Shown: positions 1 to 10,593, numbered from the stretch's first letter. The stretch: DNA of 64,000 bases from Saccharum officinarum (GCA_020631735.1 CM036170.1:68897737-68961736); one strand, 5' to 3'. Made by a program: numbers and translations. Notes: generated by a model not told the origin, from the sequence alone.

Positions 1-81
1 CAATGATACAATGTCAAAATTAATGCTCATCTATTGCTTTTTATTTTATGTTGAGTATATCATGTGCACATGCACAAATAG

Positions 82-1364
82 GTGGCAGATGATGTTGTTG
101 GACCAGAAGTTGAGAAATTGGTGTCTGCACTGCCAAATGGTAATGTTGTGCTCCTTGAAAATGTTAGATTCTACAAGGAGGAAGAGAAGAATGACCCAGA
201 GTTTGCAAAGAAGCTTGCCTCCTTAGCAGATCTTTTTGTGAACGATGCCTTTGGAACTGCTCACAGAGCACATGCGTCAACTGAGGGAGTTACCAAGTTC
301 CTGAAGCCCTCTGTGGCAGGGTTCCTTTTGCAGAAGGTTTGTGTCTTTTGTGCCAATATATGAATCCTGACCAAGGAAAGTTTAAGAGCAAATGCCATTA
401 TTTCTTTTTATTTTCCTGCATTTCTCTTCCATGAACAGGTCTACCTCTTCAGTTTCCTGATCTTCTACACAAAATAAAATCGCAGGAGCTTGATTACCTT
501 GTAGGAGTCGTTTCAAACCCCAAACGACCATTTGCTGCTATTATTGGTGGCTCCAAAGTGTCATCTAAGATCGGAGTTATTGAATCATTATTGGAGAAAT
601 GTGACATCTTTCTCTTGGGTGGTGGTATGATCTTCACGTTTTACAAGGCACAAGGACACTCAATAGGTTCTTCCTTGGTTGAAGATGACAAGCTTGAGCT
701 TGCGATCTCTCTCCTTAAAAAGGCAAAGGAGAAGGGTGTCTCCCTTATGCTGCCAATTGATGTGGTCATCGCTGATAAGTTTGCTCCTGATGCTAGCAGT
801 CAGGTTGCTTACATTTTTATTTCTAGTAGTATTGTCAAGGCATGCATGAAACTTTAGAAAAAACAGCTGCTCTTGTATCATTGTATGCACGCAGTGATGG
901 TCTGAACATGAGATTGCTCTTCAGGTTGTTCCTGCATCTGCAATTCCTGATGCATGGATGGGTCTGGACATAGGTCCAGATTCAATTTTGGCATTCAGTT
1001 CTGCCCTGGAAACTACTCAGACAGTCATTTGGAATGGACCCATGGGAGTTTTCGAATTTGACAAGTTTTCAGTTGGAACCAAGGTAATGCTATGTGATGC
1101 CATTGTTTCTGCTATGACACTTTTGAGGAAATTGTATAAAGAAACTTGACCATGAATTCTCTTCTTTAGGCAATTGCAAAGAAGTTAGCCGAGCTTAGTG
1201 GCAAGGGCGTCACTACAATAATTGGTGGTGGAGACTCCGTTGCAGCTGTTGAGAAGGCAGGTGTCGCCGACTCAATGAGCCACATTTCAACTGGGGGTGG
1301 TGCAAGTTTGGAGTTGCTGGAAGGGAAGGAGCTCCCAGGAGTAGCTGCACTGGACGAAGCTTAG
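82..1364 (+). CDS. PGK: Phosphoglycerate kinase, last four exons (5' part lies outside the window)
   Basis: Glycolytic/Calvin-cycle enzyme that interconverts 1,3-bisphosphoglycerate + ADP and 3-phosphoglycerate + ATP. Exons 82-336, 486-803, 925-1083 and 1170-1364 all have GT-AG borders and phase 0, giving 308 residues. Family members have about 400, so about 93 N-terminal residues lie upstream; bases 1-81 are intron. Visible family motifs are [36 protein letters not shown], the nucleotide-binding GPMGVFE and [13 protein letters not shown]. The protein stops at ALDEA with no longer tail. From what I know of plant PGKs this favours the cytosolic isoform, but that is inference, since any transit peptide would be off the window. 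No frame breaks are seen. Confidence 0.96.
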
Positions 1365-1665
1365 TGTCTGCACCGCCACATTAAGCTCCATTCTGTTGAA
1401 TCTTCTTCGAGACTATATAGCAATTTATTTTATTTTTTTAGAATGCTCAGCGGCTTGGGATGTAAAGAGTGAATGTTTTGCAGAGTTTCTGTGAATTGCT
1501 CGAGTGTACTTGTGTGACATTTCTGACAATTCTCGAATAGCTGTATATGTTGGCACATGTATTTTACAGGACGTGGACAGGTGGGTGACAAATGACAATT
1601 AGGCTTCACCGTTCTGTTCCAAGCAGACAGAAAATGAGGGGTTATTGTCACTGGGTGAACTCATT
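1365..1665 (+). other. PGK 3' untranslated region and flank
   Basis: T-rich sequence after the PGK stop, including a T/A run at 1424-1440 of the kind that accompanies plant poly(A) sites. No other gene is visible. The stretch ends where the inverted-repeat element begins. Confidence 0.6.
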
Positions 1666-2726
1666 TGATTGAACGGTAGTGCTAGCGTCCGGACGTCCGG
1701 ATGGACGACCACGCCTGCACTCCATTTCGCGCGCCTCACGCGGGGCCCGCACCGCCCCAAACATCACCAGCACCGAGAAGAGGGGGACAGGGCAGCGCCC
1801 GCCTGCGCCTCTGGCTCAGATGCCCAGCCGTCACCGAGAGGAGAGGAGACACCGAGGTGAGGCAGCAAAAGGTGAGGAGAGAGATACAACACCTGATCTA
1901 CTTTTAAAATATCCAGATGCAACACTTGCAACATACGTATAAAGACAGAAGAAACAATCGAAACATGTATCTGAAACACTTACGAAAACACCTAAAAAGA
2001 CACTTGAAACCATTGTAAAACATACGCAATATCTATATAAAACACTTACAACATATGTGTGAAACATACACTATATCGAAATAAACACACTTACAACATA
2101 TGTCTGAAAAAACAGATGAAATATTGGGAACAAAATTTTGCAACATACGTGCACAACCACTGCAATATCTAGATCTACTTTTGCAACATCATATGAAACA
2201 CTTGAAACATACCTATAAAACATCTGAAACACTTGAAATATAGGCTTGCAACATGCTCTTTCAGTGCAACATCTCCTTGCTGCTTGTAAATGGAGGCTTG
2301 TCAGCGCATGGAGTTCACCGGTGTAGAGCTCGCCGCTCCGGTATAGAAGGCTACGACAGGTCTGGTGGAGAAGGCCGCGGCGGGTCCGTGCGCTGGAGAT
2401 GGCTGCAACGGGCGCGAGATGCAGTGGAGAGGGAGGAAGGCTGGCAGCTGCGCTTGGGCGCAGTGGAGATGTCGGCCAGTGGAGCGGAGGTGCAATGGAG
2501 AGAGAGGCACGGTGGAGAGCACGGTCGCGGAGGCGGCGCGGCAAAGCGCGGTCGTGGAGCCCTGTCGTGGCGCTGCAGTGAGACGAGTTTTTTTTAGAAC
2601 AGTTGCGGAACGAGTGGACGAGCAAATAAAAAACGGTCGTTGGGCTGTCGTCGGCGAATCGCGGCCCAACAACAGATCCGCGTCCAGGTGGACGGACGTC
2701 CGCTTTCCAGAATTACCGTTGATCGA
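1666..2726. mobile_element. Non-autonomous TIR DNA transposon (Mutator-like, tentative)
   Basis: The left end (tgattgaacggta, then gcgtccggacgtccg) and the reverse complement of the right end (gatcaacggta, then gcggacgtccgtcc) match imperfectly over about 40 bp, forming terminal inverted repeats. The interior has a left part with many degenerate copies of an AACACTTGCAACATA-type word (about 1915-2250) and a GC-rich right part (about 2290-2580). The reading frames through it overlap on both strands and look like composition artefacts; no transposase is seen. I could not find a convincing target duplication, so the superfamily is a guess from TIR length and the GC-rich interior. Confidence 0.5.
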
Positions 2727-4260
2727 ATTAAACCAGGTTTCAGTGTGACAGAAATAAAACGGACTTAAGTGTAGAAAATGGGATGCAAATAAACCGGCCT
2801 CTGTCGGGACCTACCATCTCCATCCTTTTTTGGATAAAATAAATAATTTGGCTTCATCTCTTGTCACTAAAAGAACCAAATCACTTCTTACAACATAAAG
2901 AATAACAAAAAAGTCTAGCCGAAAACTAAATTTTGCATTATTTGTCCATTCAAAGAAAGAAAAAAATTACATAGGAGCCTGTCTCAAGTAATCGACAAGC
3001 CTAGTTGATTTGCTCCTAAGAGTAATCGACAAGCCTAATTGATGCGCTCCTTGTTGGCTTCATCAACATAACCATTATTGTTATTTACTAAACACTTATA
3101 TGAGTTTTTGAATAAAATAGGGGTAAAATCACAATTAGACTTCAAAACAAGGGTGCAAGCACAAGAGTCCCTACAAAATAATAGGAACACTTATGCCTCA
3201 AAAGGTTCCAGTAAAAATATATTCTATGATAAAACTTGAAATTATTTGTTTTTTAAATGAGAAATGCACTCTTTTGGGCAGTTAACTATGTTCTTTTTTT
3301 TTTCCCTATAAGGACTCGATTATATTCAATCATGGAAAACACGGTACAAAAATTTGCGAAAACAGATCCCCAAGAACACAAGGTACCTATGACTCAAAGA
3401 GTCAACACAACGATTCATAAAAAGATGCTCAATAGAAAGGGAAAATTGGATCTATAAGCAGTCAGGGACACCACAGCGGCAAAGCCTCACACAAGGCACT
3501 ACTCTTTGTTCAAAAAAAAAAAAGGCACAACTCATGACCAGCAGTCCCAGTCCAGCACAAGGGCAGTCAGTATCAGGCTATCAGCGACGAGGGATGATCA
3601 ACGTGAATGCTCCCTCCGTTCCAAATATTTGTCACTTTCGCTTCCCGAGAAACAACTTTAACAAAATATATATTAAAAAATATTAATATTTATGGAGTAA
3701 TTGGTATCATTAGAAAGGAGTACACAAAAAACCACTAGTGTAGTAGATAACGAGGTTTAAGTTCAACACACGAATACACAGAGAGAAAAAAAGGAGCACA
3801 CTCGTTTCGTATCAGATGTTCAACAGCACGAAGAAACTGCAAACTCAAGACGGCTAGTCGGCTACATGACCATTTCACTTTCCAGCTATCACTTATCAGC
3901 GAGTAAGGGTACGACGTCACACAGCATAATGCATTCCGACTTGGCATCAACAAATGTCTCATCAGAAGTTGAACAGCATACGCAAAAAGCAGGCACAATA
4001 GCTACACACGATGTTCCCACTATGGAAAGTGAAAAAAAAATGTAAGACCATCTCCAACAATCTCCGACACCACTCTTTATTCCCATATAAAACTGTTATA
4101 TCGAAGGATATAAGTTTTTTTTCCAGCGATGCTCCAATAGCTCTTTTTTTTCCCTACTAATATCCCCCAACAAATAGAGGAGTTGCATGTCCCCCGGTAG
4201 ACTAGAAGCAACCCCAACTATCACTCTCCTCGCCCTTCTCCCTCTCGCCCCTCTTCGCCT
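2727..4260. other. Intergenic, no gene seen
   Basis: AT-rich sequence with short reading frames only. It contains one Stowaway-like fragment (listed separately). Near 4041-4150 are CATCTCCAACA and GCTCCAATAGCTC words typical of degraded grass MITE ends. Confidence 0.5.
3609..3720. mobile_element. Stowaway-like MITE fragment
   Basis: Begins with gctccctccgttccaaat, the terminal sequence typical of Tc1/mariner-derived Stowaway elements in grasses, and continues AT-rich. The matching inverted end is missing, so this is a truncated or decayed copy. Confidence 0.5.
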
Positions 4261-4588
4261 CCTGCTGCTACGTCCTTGCCAGCCCTCCGGGTGATCTAGC
4301 GTGATCAGGGTGACGGTGATTGTTGTTTCGATGCCCGTAATGAGCTAATTCTGTTTCTAGCTCCGTCATTGTACTGATCGCTTGCGTAATAAAATGGGAG
4401 TTATTTTCTTTTATCTTAATAAAATGGGAGTTACGAGTATGGACTGTATGGTTTTAGGTCAGATTATGTGTCTATGTTCGATTCTTTCAGCAGATCATTT
4501 TGCCGAGGGAGATATAACATTGTGGTTCAGTTATTCTGAAGATTTTGTTGCTCGTTGTGCCGAGGGAGATACAACTATGTGGTTCAGT

Positions 4589-4715
4589 AGCTTTCTTCAG
4601 GAGCTTCAGGCGACTCTTCTGTTTCCTCTTTTTTAGTTCTCTGTTTTGCCTGTACAAAACCTATTCAGTAGGGGCCAAAACCCCTCCTGTTCGTTCACTG
4701 TTCATTCAAAAAAAT
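4589..4715 (+). mobile_element. Short poly(A) retroposon (5'-truncated LINE or SINE tail)
   Basis: 127-bp insertion ending in seven A residues, flanked by a perfect 11-bp target-site duplication tgtggttcagt (4578-4588 and 4716-4726). Copy B of the host repeat has the uninterrupted site. A poly(A) end plus a variable-length target duplication is the signature of LINE-mediated retroposition. Confidence 0.8.
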
Positions 4716-5058
4716 TGTGGTTCAGTTACTCTGAAGATTTTCTTGCTCGTTTTGCCGAGGGAGATACAATGATGTGGTTCAGTTATTCTGAAGATTTTGT
4801 TTAGATAGAGAAGTTCAGATGCAGTGGAATCCATATTTGCATATTGCAAAGTACTAGTCTTTTCGGTTGCTGCTGGTAGTTTTTATTGGTTTTTCTTTTC
4901 TTTCCTTCTTTGGCTATCTTTTTGTATTATTTTTCTGCCATATTAATAAATGTGTACTTGTGCAGTTGTGCGATTCATTTCAGAAAAAAAGTCAGGACTT
5001 CCACAAGAATTTGCAATCTGTGATTTGAAATGTAATATAGAAAAAAGAGTAAATTTTA

Positions 5059-5178
5059 GGGCCTATTTGGCGCGTGAGAAAAAAAATCTCTTTGCCTACA
5101 TTTTTCCTATAAAATTGAACTAATCCCTATTAAATTCCTGCACAATTTCCGTGAAATTCCTATGTTTCAAACAGGCCC
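5059..5178. mobile_element. MITE with GGGCCT-type inverted ends
   Basis: The left end gggcctatttgg and the reverse complement of the right end gggcctgtttga are inverted repeats, and both flanks are TA. Copy B of the host repeat runs straight through the same point (aaattttacaatagaac), so insertion into copy A is directly visible. The superfamily cannot be fixed from TIR and TSD alone. Confidence 0.7.
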
Positions 5179-5347
5179 TAGTAGAACTACAAGTCTGTAT
5201 AACCAAGATCCACATTATATTGTATGGTCTCCAATTTTGCAGATGTGTTACCAATGAACTCCCCTTTGCCTTTCATCTTTGTATACATGGTCATAGATAG
5301 AATCAAGTGACGCTAATATGATCAAGTGGCACTTGTGTTCATACTAA

Positions 5348-5563
5348 GGACCTATTTGATATAGCTTATAAGTTGCTTATGGCCACAACAAATTGAAACT
5401 AGAAGCCAAACAACACGTTTTTAGCTTTTTTGGCCATGCTTTTCCCCATAGCCCCATTTGTACTAAAACGCAAAAAAGACTAGCTTATTTTAGCCATATT
5501 TGTTCTCCATTTGTGCAGCTTCACAAGGAAGCGCTTCTCTCCATAGTTGTACCAAATAAGGTC
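5348..5563. mobile_element. Tourist-like (PIF/Harbinger) MITE
   Basis: 216 bp with inverted ends ggacctatttgata / gaccttatttggta, flanked on both sides by TAA (5345-5347 and 5564-5566). A 3-bp TWA target duplication is the hallmark of PIF/Harbinger elements. No coding capacity. Confidence 0.7.
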
Positions 5564-5659
5564 TAAATAGGATAAATTATAATGTAGTTGCATGACACTT
5601 ATGTTGTCGTCAAAGACAGCTAAACTTTTACATAGTCCAAGTCATCAACCTAAACTAAG

Positions 5660-6085
5660 TACATGTTTGGATCCATTAGCTGCTACTAGTTAGCTAGCTA
5701 GCTATTAGCTAGTTTAGCTCAACTAATAAGATAGTTGTTAGTTAGGTATTAGCTAACAATTAGCTATACTACTAGTTAGACCCTATTTAGATCAAAAGAA
5801 GCTAATTATTATCAGCTAACTATTAGTTGCTTTATGGTAACATGGCCTAATTATAGTAGTTGAGCTAAGACCCTTTTTGGATCCAATATTAGCTAGCTAG
5901 CTCATAGCTAATATTAGCTAGCTAACTATAGCTGCTATGCTAGTTTGGCTCAACTAGTAAGGCAGTTGTTAGTTAGGTATCAGCTAACAATTAGCTAAAT
6001 TATTAGTTGGACCGTATTTAGATCCGAATGAGCTAATTATTATTAACCAACTATTAGTTGCTTGTCAAACAGGACCTAATTATAA
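5660..6085. repeat. Two direct copies of a TTAGCTAG-rich MITE-like element
   Basis: The segments at about 5664-5868 and 5869-6085 both start with a tttggatcca-type word, run through tagctagctag and gctcaacta(g/a)taag, and contain ttagttaggtat(t/c)agctaacaattagct. They are two diverged head-to-tail copies of an element of about 210 bp whose interior is rich in short TAGCTAG palindromes. No coding capacity. Confidence 0.6.
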
Positions 6086-6736
6086 TGGTATTAGATATAA
6101 GAGCATCTACTAGCAAATAAAAGGCAAAATGGTTTTGCGAATTTCCCAGTCGAATCTGGTGCGCGCTGGAGGAGATACAGGGCTCCTCATTGATCTTAGG
6201 AGCATATCTGCTAATCTGAACATAAATGGCGAGATGTTATTTATTGAAGTATATTTTACTCAAAAGTTTTTGCCAAATGTGTATATCATATTTGTTTTTC
6301 TGTGTGATAATAAAAGGAAGCCATGTGCAGTGCACGTTGGATTCAACAATTGTTAGACATGCAGCACGTTCGCGAGTGTTAGCTAGCCCTCGATAATATG
6401 GTTCAGTCACGGTCAGATTAACTGATGAGGAAACGAGAAATCTAAACGTCATAAACAGGCCATGTACACCACCGATATCTCGGCCCACGGGCTGACGGGC
6501 CCCTCCTTCTCCTCCAGCCCGAACACGGACCAGCCGAGCTGACGCAGGCGCTTAGCCACAGTCGATGCGCAATATCCCTCATCTCATTTGTGTGCTTCAA
6601 TGCTAGCAAATGCACCAGCTCATTTGCCATCTGTGTGATCTGTCGTTCGTCACAGCAATAAACCCAGCTTCACAATGGGCGGTGGCACATCGGCGGCGTT
6701 CCCTGGAGACTGGAGACCGATCGATCGAGGACAGCC
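6086..6736. other. Flank upstream of the small peptide gene
   Basis: No gene seen. GC content rises from about 6480 towards the ATG at 6737, as is usual upstream of grass genes. A TATA-like aataaaagg lies near 6309, but nothing ties it to a start site. Confidence 0.35.
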
Positions 6737-6901
6737 ATGGCGAACAACAGCCTCCGAGCGTTCCTGATTCTCCTCGTCGCGAGGGTCTGCCTCCTCGTGG
6801 CGATGGCGGCGTCGGCGGTGAAGGGCAGGCCTAGGCCTAGGCCCACGGCCTTGGATCCGATTGCCACGTGCTGCTTCTACCACCTCGAGTGCTGCCCATA
6901 A
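6737..6901 (+). CDS. Candidate small secreted Cys-containing peptide, 54 residues
   Basis: ATG 6737 in a strong plant context (gacagccATGGcg), stop TAA 6899-6901. The protein has a hydrophobic N-terminal segment (about residues 6-27: leucine, valine and alanine rich after an Arg, ending ASA) that fits a signal peptide. A basic stretch with an Arg-Pro repeat follows (GRPRPRPT), then a short C-terminus with paired cysteines (CCFYHLECCP). It would enter the secretory pathway and could be a peptide-hormone-like or defence-like product, but I recognise no family. No splice sites are needed. The codons are GC-rich, unlike the AT-rich flanks, which supports coding. It could still be a chance frame in a GC-rich patch. 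Confidence 0.4.
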   Translation: MANNSLRAFLILLVARVCLLVAMAASAVKGRPRPRPTALDPIATCCFYHLECCP

Positions 6902-7169
6902 CGGGGGGCGTCTATATTTTCGAAATTGAGCTGTTTCTTTTGTATTTGGACCGGTTTTGCCGTTCAGGCCACGTTTCACGCAACCAACCAGTCCAACCAG
7001 ACAGCAGCTATGCAATAGATCCAAAATTGCTTACATTACATCGGCACATATTCCATATTTTTTAAACTAAAAAAGTTATAACTTCTAAACCAAGTATCCT
7101 AATTAAAATCTGATTGCACCATTGTGTTCGTTGTAATAAACTTTTCAAAACAAGATCCCACGTGGATAT
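6902..7169. other. Spacer, no gene seen
   Basis: AT-rich sequence between the small peptide gene and the tandem array. Contains aaaaagttataacttctaaa-type DNA, which looks like decayed transposon, but no ends were identified. Confidence 0.35.
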
Positions 7170-8420
7170 ATTTTAATAAAAAAATTTAACGAACATTTAT
7201 CTCATAATAAATATGTATTTAAAGATAATTATTGAACATCACATTAACACTACATGAACATCGCAGAAAATAACATAGAAAATCGTATGTATACTATGTG
7301 AACATCACATATATCATAAAATGTTAAAAATAAAAAAAATAGTGAAGTAATTAATTATAGCCAAATAAAAAGAATTAAAAATGATACCGAACGTCACAAA
7401 TGCATCGTAGAACGTCACATTAACACTATACGAATATCATAAATTATAGCATAGAACATCATATGTATACTACGTAAACATCACATATAGCATAAAATAT
7501 AAAATAAAATAATAAAATTAATGAAGTAATTAATTAGAGTCAGATAAAAAGAAGAAGAAAAAAGTTATAGAACATCACAAAAAAATATCAGAGAACATCA
7601 ATGTATACTACCAACAATAACAACAACAACATAGCCTTTTGTCCCAAGCAAGTTGGGGTAGGCTAGAGATGAAACCCAAAAGAGACGAGAAACAGGGAGA
7701 CACATAAAGGGACATAAAGGACACAAGACAAAAAGAGGTCACGATTCAGGCACGTTGATTGACAATCTTCAAGCGCTCCTGTCCATAGCTAAATCATTGG
7801 AGATATTCCACTCCTTAAGATCTCTCTTAACGGACTCGTCCCAAGTTAGTTTAGGTCGACCTCTACCGCTCTTTACATTACCGGCCCGCTTTAGAACTCC
7901 ACTACGCACCGGCGCCTCAGGAGGCCTCCGTTGGACATGTCCAAATCATCTCAACCGATGTTGAATCAATTTCTCCTCAATTGGTGCCACCCCAACCCTA
8001 TCCCGAATATCGTCGTTCCGGACTCTATCCCTCCTTGTGTGCCCACAACACCAACGCAATATACGCATCTCTGCTACATCAATGTATACTACCGAACACA
8101 ATAAATACATCGTAAAACATCACATTAACACTATACGAGCATCACAAAAATATAGCATAGAACATCATATGTATGCTACGTGAACATCACAAATTATCAT
8201 GAAATAAAAATAAAATAATAAAATTAGTGAAGTAATTAATTAAAGTCAAATAAAAAAAAGAAAAATGCTACCGAATATCACAAAATATATCATAGAATAT
8301 CAACGTATACTTACTGAACATCACAAAATACATCGTAGAACATCACATTTCTACTCACGGACATAAAAAAATATATCATAGAACATTACATATTTACTAC
8401 ATGAACATCGCGTGTATCTG
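7170..8420. repeat. Degenerate tandem array of GAACATCAC-type repeats
   Basis: A unit of roughly 220 bp recurs about four times. Each has gaacatcacattaacacta, a catagaacatcatatgtata-type word, acatcacatata and a gtgaagtaattaatta block. Copies are visible around 7240, 7395, 8105 and 8335. The array is interrupted by a LINE fragment at 7613-8075. No coding potential. It may be the internal array of an unrecognised transposon. Confidence 0.65.
7613..8075 (-). mobile_element. 5'-truncated LINE (3' end of reverse-transcriptase ORF plus tail)
   Basis: 463 bp in reverse orientation. On the minus strand it encodes the basic C-terminal part of a plant non-LTR retrotransposon ORF2 (WFGHVQRRPPEAP region), then a tail of GTT/GTTATT repeats, seen on the plus strand as aacaataacaacaac. 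It is bounded by a perfect 18-bp target-site duplication acatcaatgtatactacc (7595-7612 and 8076-8093). A stop interrupts the short frame. The insertion splits the GAACATCAC array. Confidence 0.88.
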
Positions 8421-8429
8421 GAAATAAAA

Positions 8430-8838
8430 AATAAAACATAAAATCATAAATAAAAAAAGAAAGTAAAATAATAAATAATAAATACAAAAACTAGAAAATG
8501 AAATAAACAAAATTATTAATTCTATAAAAAATAAATTAAAATGTATAAATGTTAAAAAAATAATAAGATAAGAAAACAAAAAAAGAAGAAAAATAAAAAA
8601 CTAATAGAAGCAAGGAAGGAAACAAAAATAAAAATAAAAATAATAAAATAATAAAGAAAATCAAAAGAATGTCAAAGTCCACGAAAACGGAAAAAAGGAA
8701 AATAAATGAATGAAAGGAAAGAAAAAAATCAAAGAAGGAAAGAAAAAAATAAAAAAGCACAAAGGAAATAAAAGAAAAATAAAAAATAAAAAGAAGAATA
8801 AAACAACACAAAGAAAAGAAAAAAGAAAAAGAAAAAAA
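8430..8838 (+). repeat. A/G-rich polypurine tract
   Basis: About 400 bases that are almost all A with G (blocks such as gaaaggaaagaaaaaaa), with few pyrimidines, especially 8700-8838. The long Lys/Arg frame on plus and the Phe/Leu frame on minus are composition artefacts. Such tracts can form triplex or H-DNA and are prone to length change. Confidence 0.7.
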
Positions 8839-9059
8839 TGCAACCACCAACCACCATACCGCACTCCCCACGTACGACGCACGGAACGGAAAGGAAAGAG
8901 AAGGAACAGCAACGACTCGGATGGCTTGCTCTGCATGGGCTTCGGCTGGGCCTAGCGCGCTCCTGGGCCGTAATCGCGAGTGGGGGAAGGCCGGAAGGGG
9001 GTCGGCGGACGGATTCCATCCGACTGGTCGGCAGCGATGGTTTCCGCCCGTAATGATCT
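8839..9059. other. GC-rich segment between polypurine tract and repeat copy B
   Basis: Abrupt shift from A-rich to GC-rich sequence. Frames exist on both strands, but none has recognisable domains. No gene called. Confidence 0.35.
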
Positions 9060-10027
9060 AATTCTGTTTCTGGCTCCGTCTCCGGGTGATCTGGCGTGAT
9101 CAGGGTGACGGTGATTGTTGTTTCGATGCCCGTAATAATGAGCTAATTCTGTTTCTGGCTCCGTCATTGTACTGATCGCTTGCGTAATAAAATGGGAGTT
9201 ATGAGTATGGTTTCAGGTCAGGTTATGTGCCTATGTTCGATTCTTTCAGCAGATCGTTTTGCCGAGGGAGATACAACAGTGTGGTTCAGTTATTCTGAAG
9301 ATTATAAAATGGGAGTTATGAGTATGGTTTCAGGTCAGGTTATGTGCCTATGTTCGATTCTTTCAGCAGATCGTTTTGCCGAGGGAGATACAACAGTGTG
9401 GTTCAGTTATTCTGAAGATTATAAAATGGGAGTTATGAGTATGGTTTCAGGTCAGGTTATGTGCCTATGTTCGATTCTTTCAGCAGATCGTTTTGCCGAG
9501 GGAGATACAACAGTGTGGTTCAGTTATTCTGAAGATTTTGTTGCTCGTTTTGCCAAGGGAGATACAACTATGTGGTTCAGTTACTCTGAAGATTTTGTTG
9601 CTCGTTTTGCCGAGGGAGATACAACGATGTGGTTCAGTTATTCTGAAGATTTTGTTTACATAGAGAAGTTCACATATCACATGCAGTGGAATCCATATAT
9701 TTGCAGATTGCAAAGTACTAGTCTTTTCGGTTGCTGCTGGTAGTTTGTATTTGTTTTTCTTTTCTTTCCTGCTTTGGCTATCTTTTTGTATTATTTTTTT
9801 TTGCCATATTTATGTGTACTTGCAGTTGTTTGATTCGTTTGAGAAAAAAAAATTCAGGATTTCCACAAGAATTTGGAACCTGTGATTTGGAGTAAAATGT
9901 AATATAGAACAAGAGTAAATTTTACAATAGAACTACAAGTCTATATAACCACGATCCACATTGGATGGTCTCCAATTTTGCAGATGTGTTGCCAATGAAC
10001 TCCTTTGCCTTTCATCTCTGCATCCAG
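9060..10027 (+). repeat. Repeat unit copy B with 117-bp triplication
   Basis: Partner of 4262-5280. A 117-bp module is present three times head to tail (9187-9303, 9304-9420, 9421-9537) with virtually no divergence, followed by shorter 57-bp modules (gttgctcgttttgcc...tctgaagatttt). Both lengths are multiples of three, so an open frame (9180-9743) runs across with repeated MGVMSMVSGQVMCLCS and FAEGDTTMWFSYSED words. The near-identity of the units points to recent amplification. No known protein family; probably not a gene. Confidence 0.75.
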
Positions 10028-10593
10028 GGTTTGCTAGATGTACGGGAGAAGACTAAATCACAGGTAATACTGAAATAGTGACGATTAATAGTTTCACAGG
10101 CAAAAGTAGAAACATAATCGAAGTTAGGAAGCAAACAAGAATCAGCCTCAGGCATATGCAGTCTTATAAGGCATGACAAAAAACATAGGACATGAGAAAT
10201 AGTAATCGTAATGGCCTCCATAAATGAGAAATAGTAGGCGTAATGGCCTCCATAAACAAAGCTGGAACACAACTGAAAGTAGACAAGCAAACTAGAACCA
10301 TCATAAGAATTGATATAAACTAAGTTTACTGGGATGACGGAATGTAGGAAAACTGATATATTTAGAGCAGCTTGCAGGTTGGTATAGCTCATGATACAGG
10401 TGTGTATATTGTTCATATATATAGAAACATTTCTCAAAGTTATTTCAATATTGACATAGTCCATTGAAGCATATCCTCAAGCAACACTGATACAATATAA
10501 CTGTAACGTACAAGGGGAGAAAAACTTCAACCTCTGGTGCACCAATCAACACAAAAAGGAGGGAGGAAAGTAATAGCTGTAACAATCCAAGTT
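10028..10593. other. Metacaspase 3' flank
   Basis: Downstream flank of the metacaspase gene. It includes a direct repeat of about 31 bp (atgagaaatagtaatcgtaa... at about 10193-10255, two copies). The minus-strand frame at 10012-10464 has no recognisable domain and is not called. Confidence 0.4.

Larger units (their letters stand above)
4262..5280 (+). repeat. Repeat unit copy A (partner of 9060-10027)
   Basis: Unclassified sequence of about 1 kb, closely similar along its length to 9060-10027: shared words include ccgggtgatct, gatcgcttgcgtaat, the gccgagggagata repeats, tactagtcttttcggttgctg and the final gtgttaccaatgaactcc. Copy A carries two insertions that copy B lacks: a retroposon tail at 4589-4715 and a MITE at 5059-5178. 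It has one unit of the module that is triplicated in copy B. It could be a degenerate transposon or a duplicated transcript end; I do not recognise it. Confidence 0.75.

Noticed and set aside
2071..2748. Overlapping frames of 110-180 codons on both strands
   Set aside because: They lie in the GC-rich half of an inverted-repeat element, overlap each other in several frames, and show no domain.
8397..8955. Phe/Leu-rich minus-strand and Lys-rich plus-strand frames
   Set aside because: Direct consequence of the polypurine tract; low complexity with no domain.
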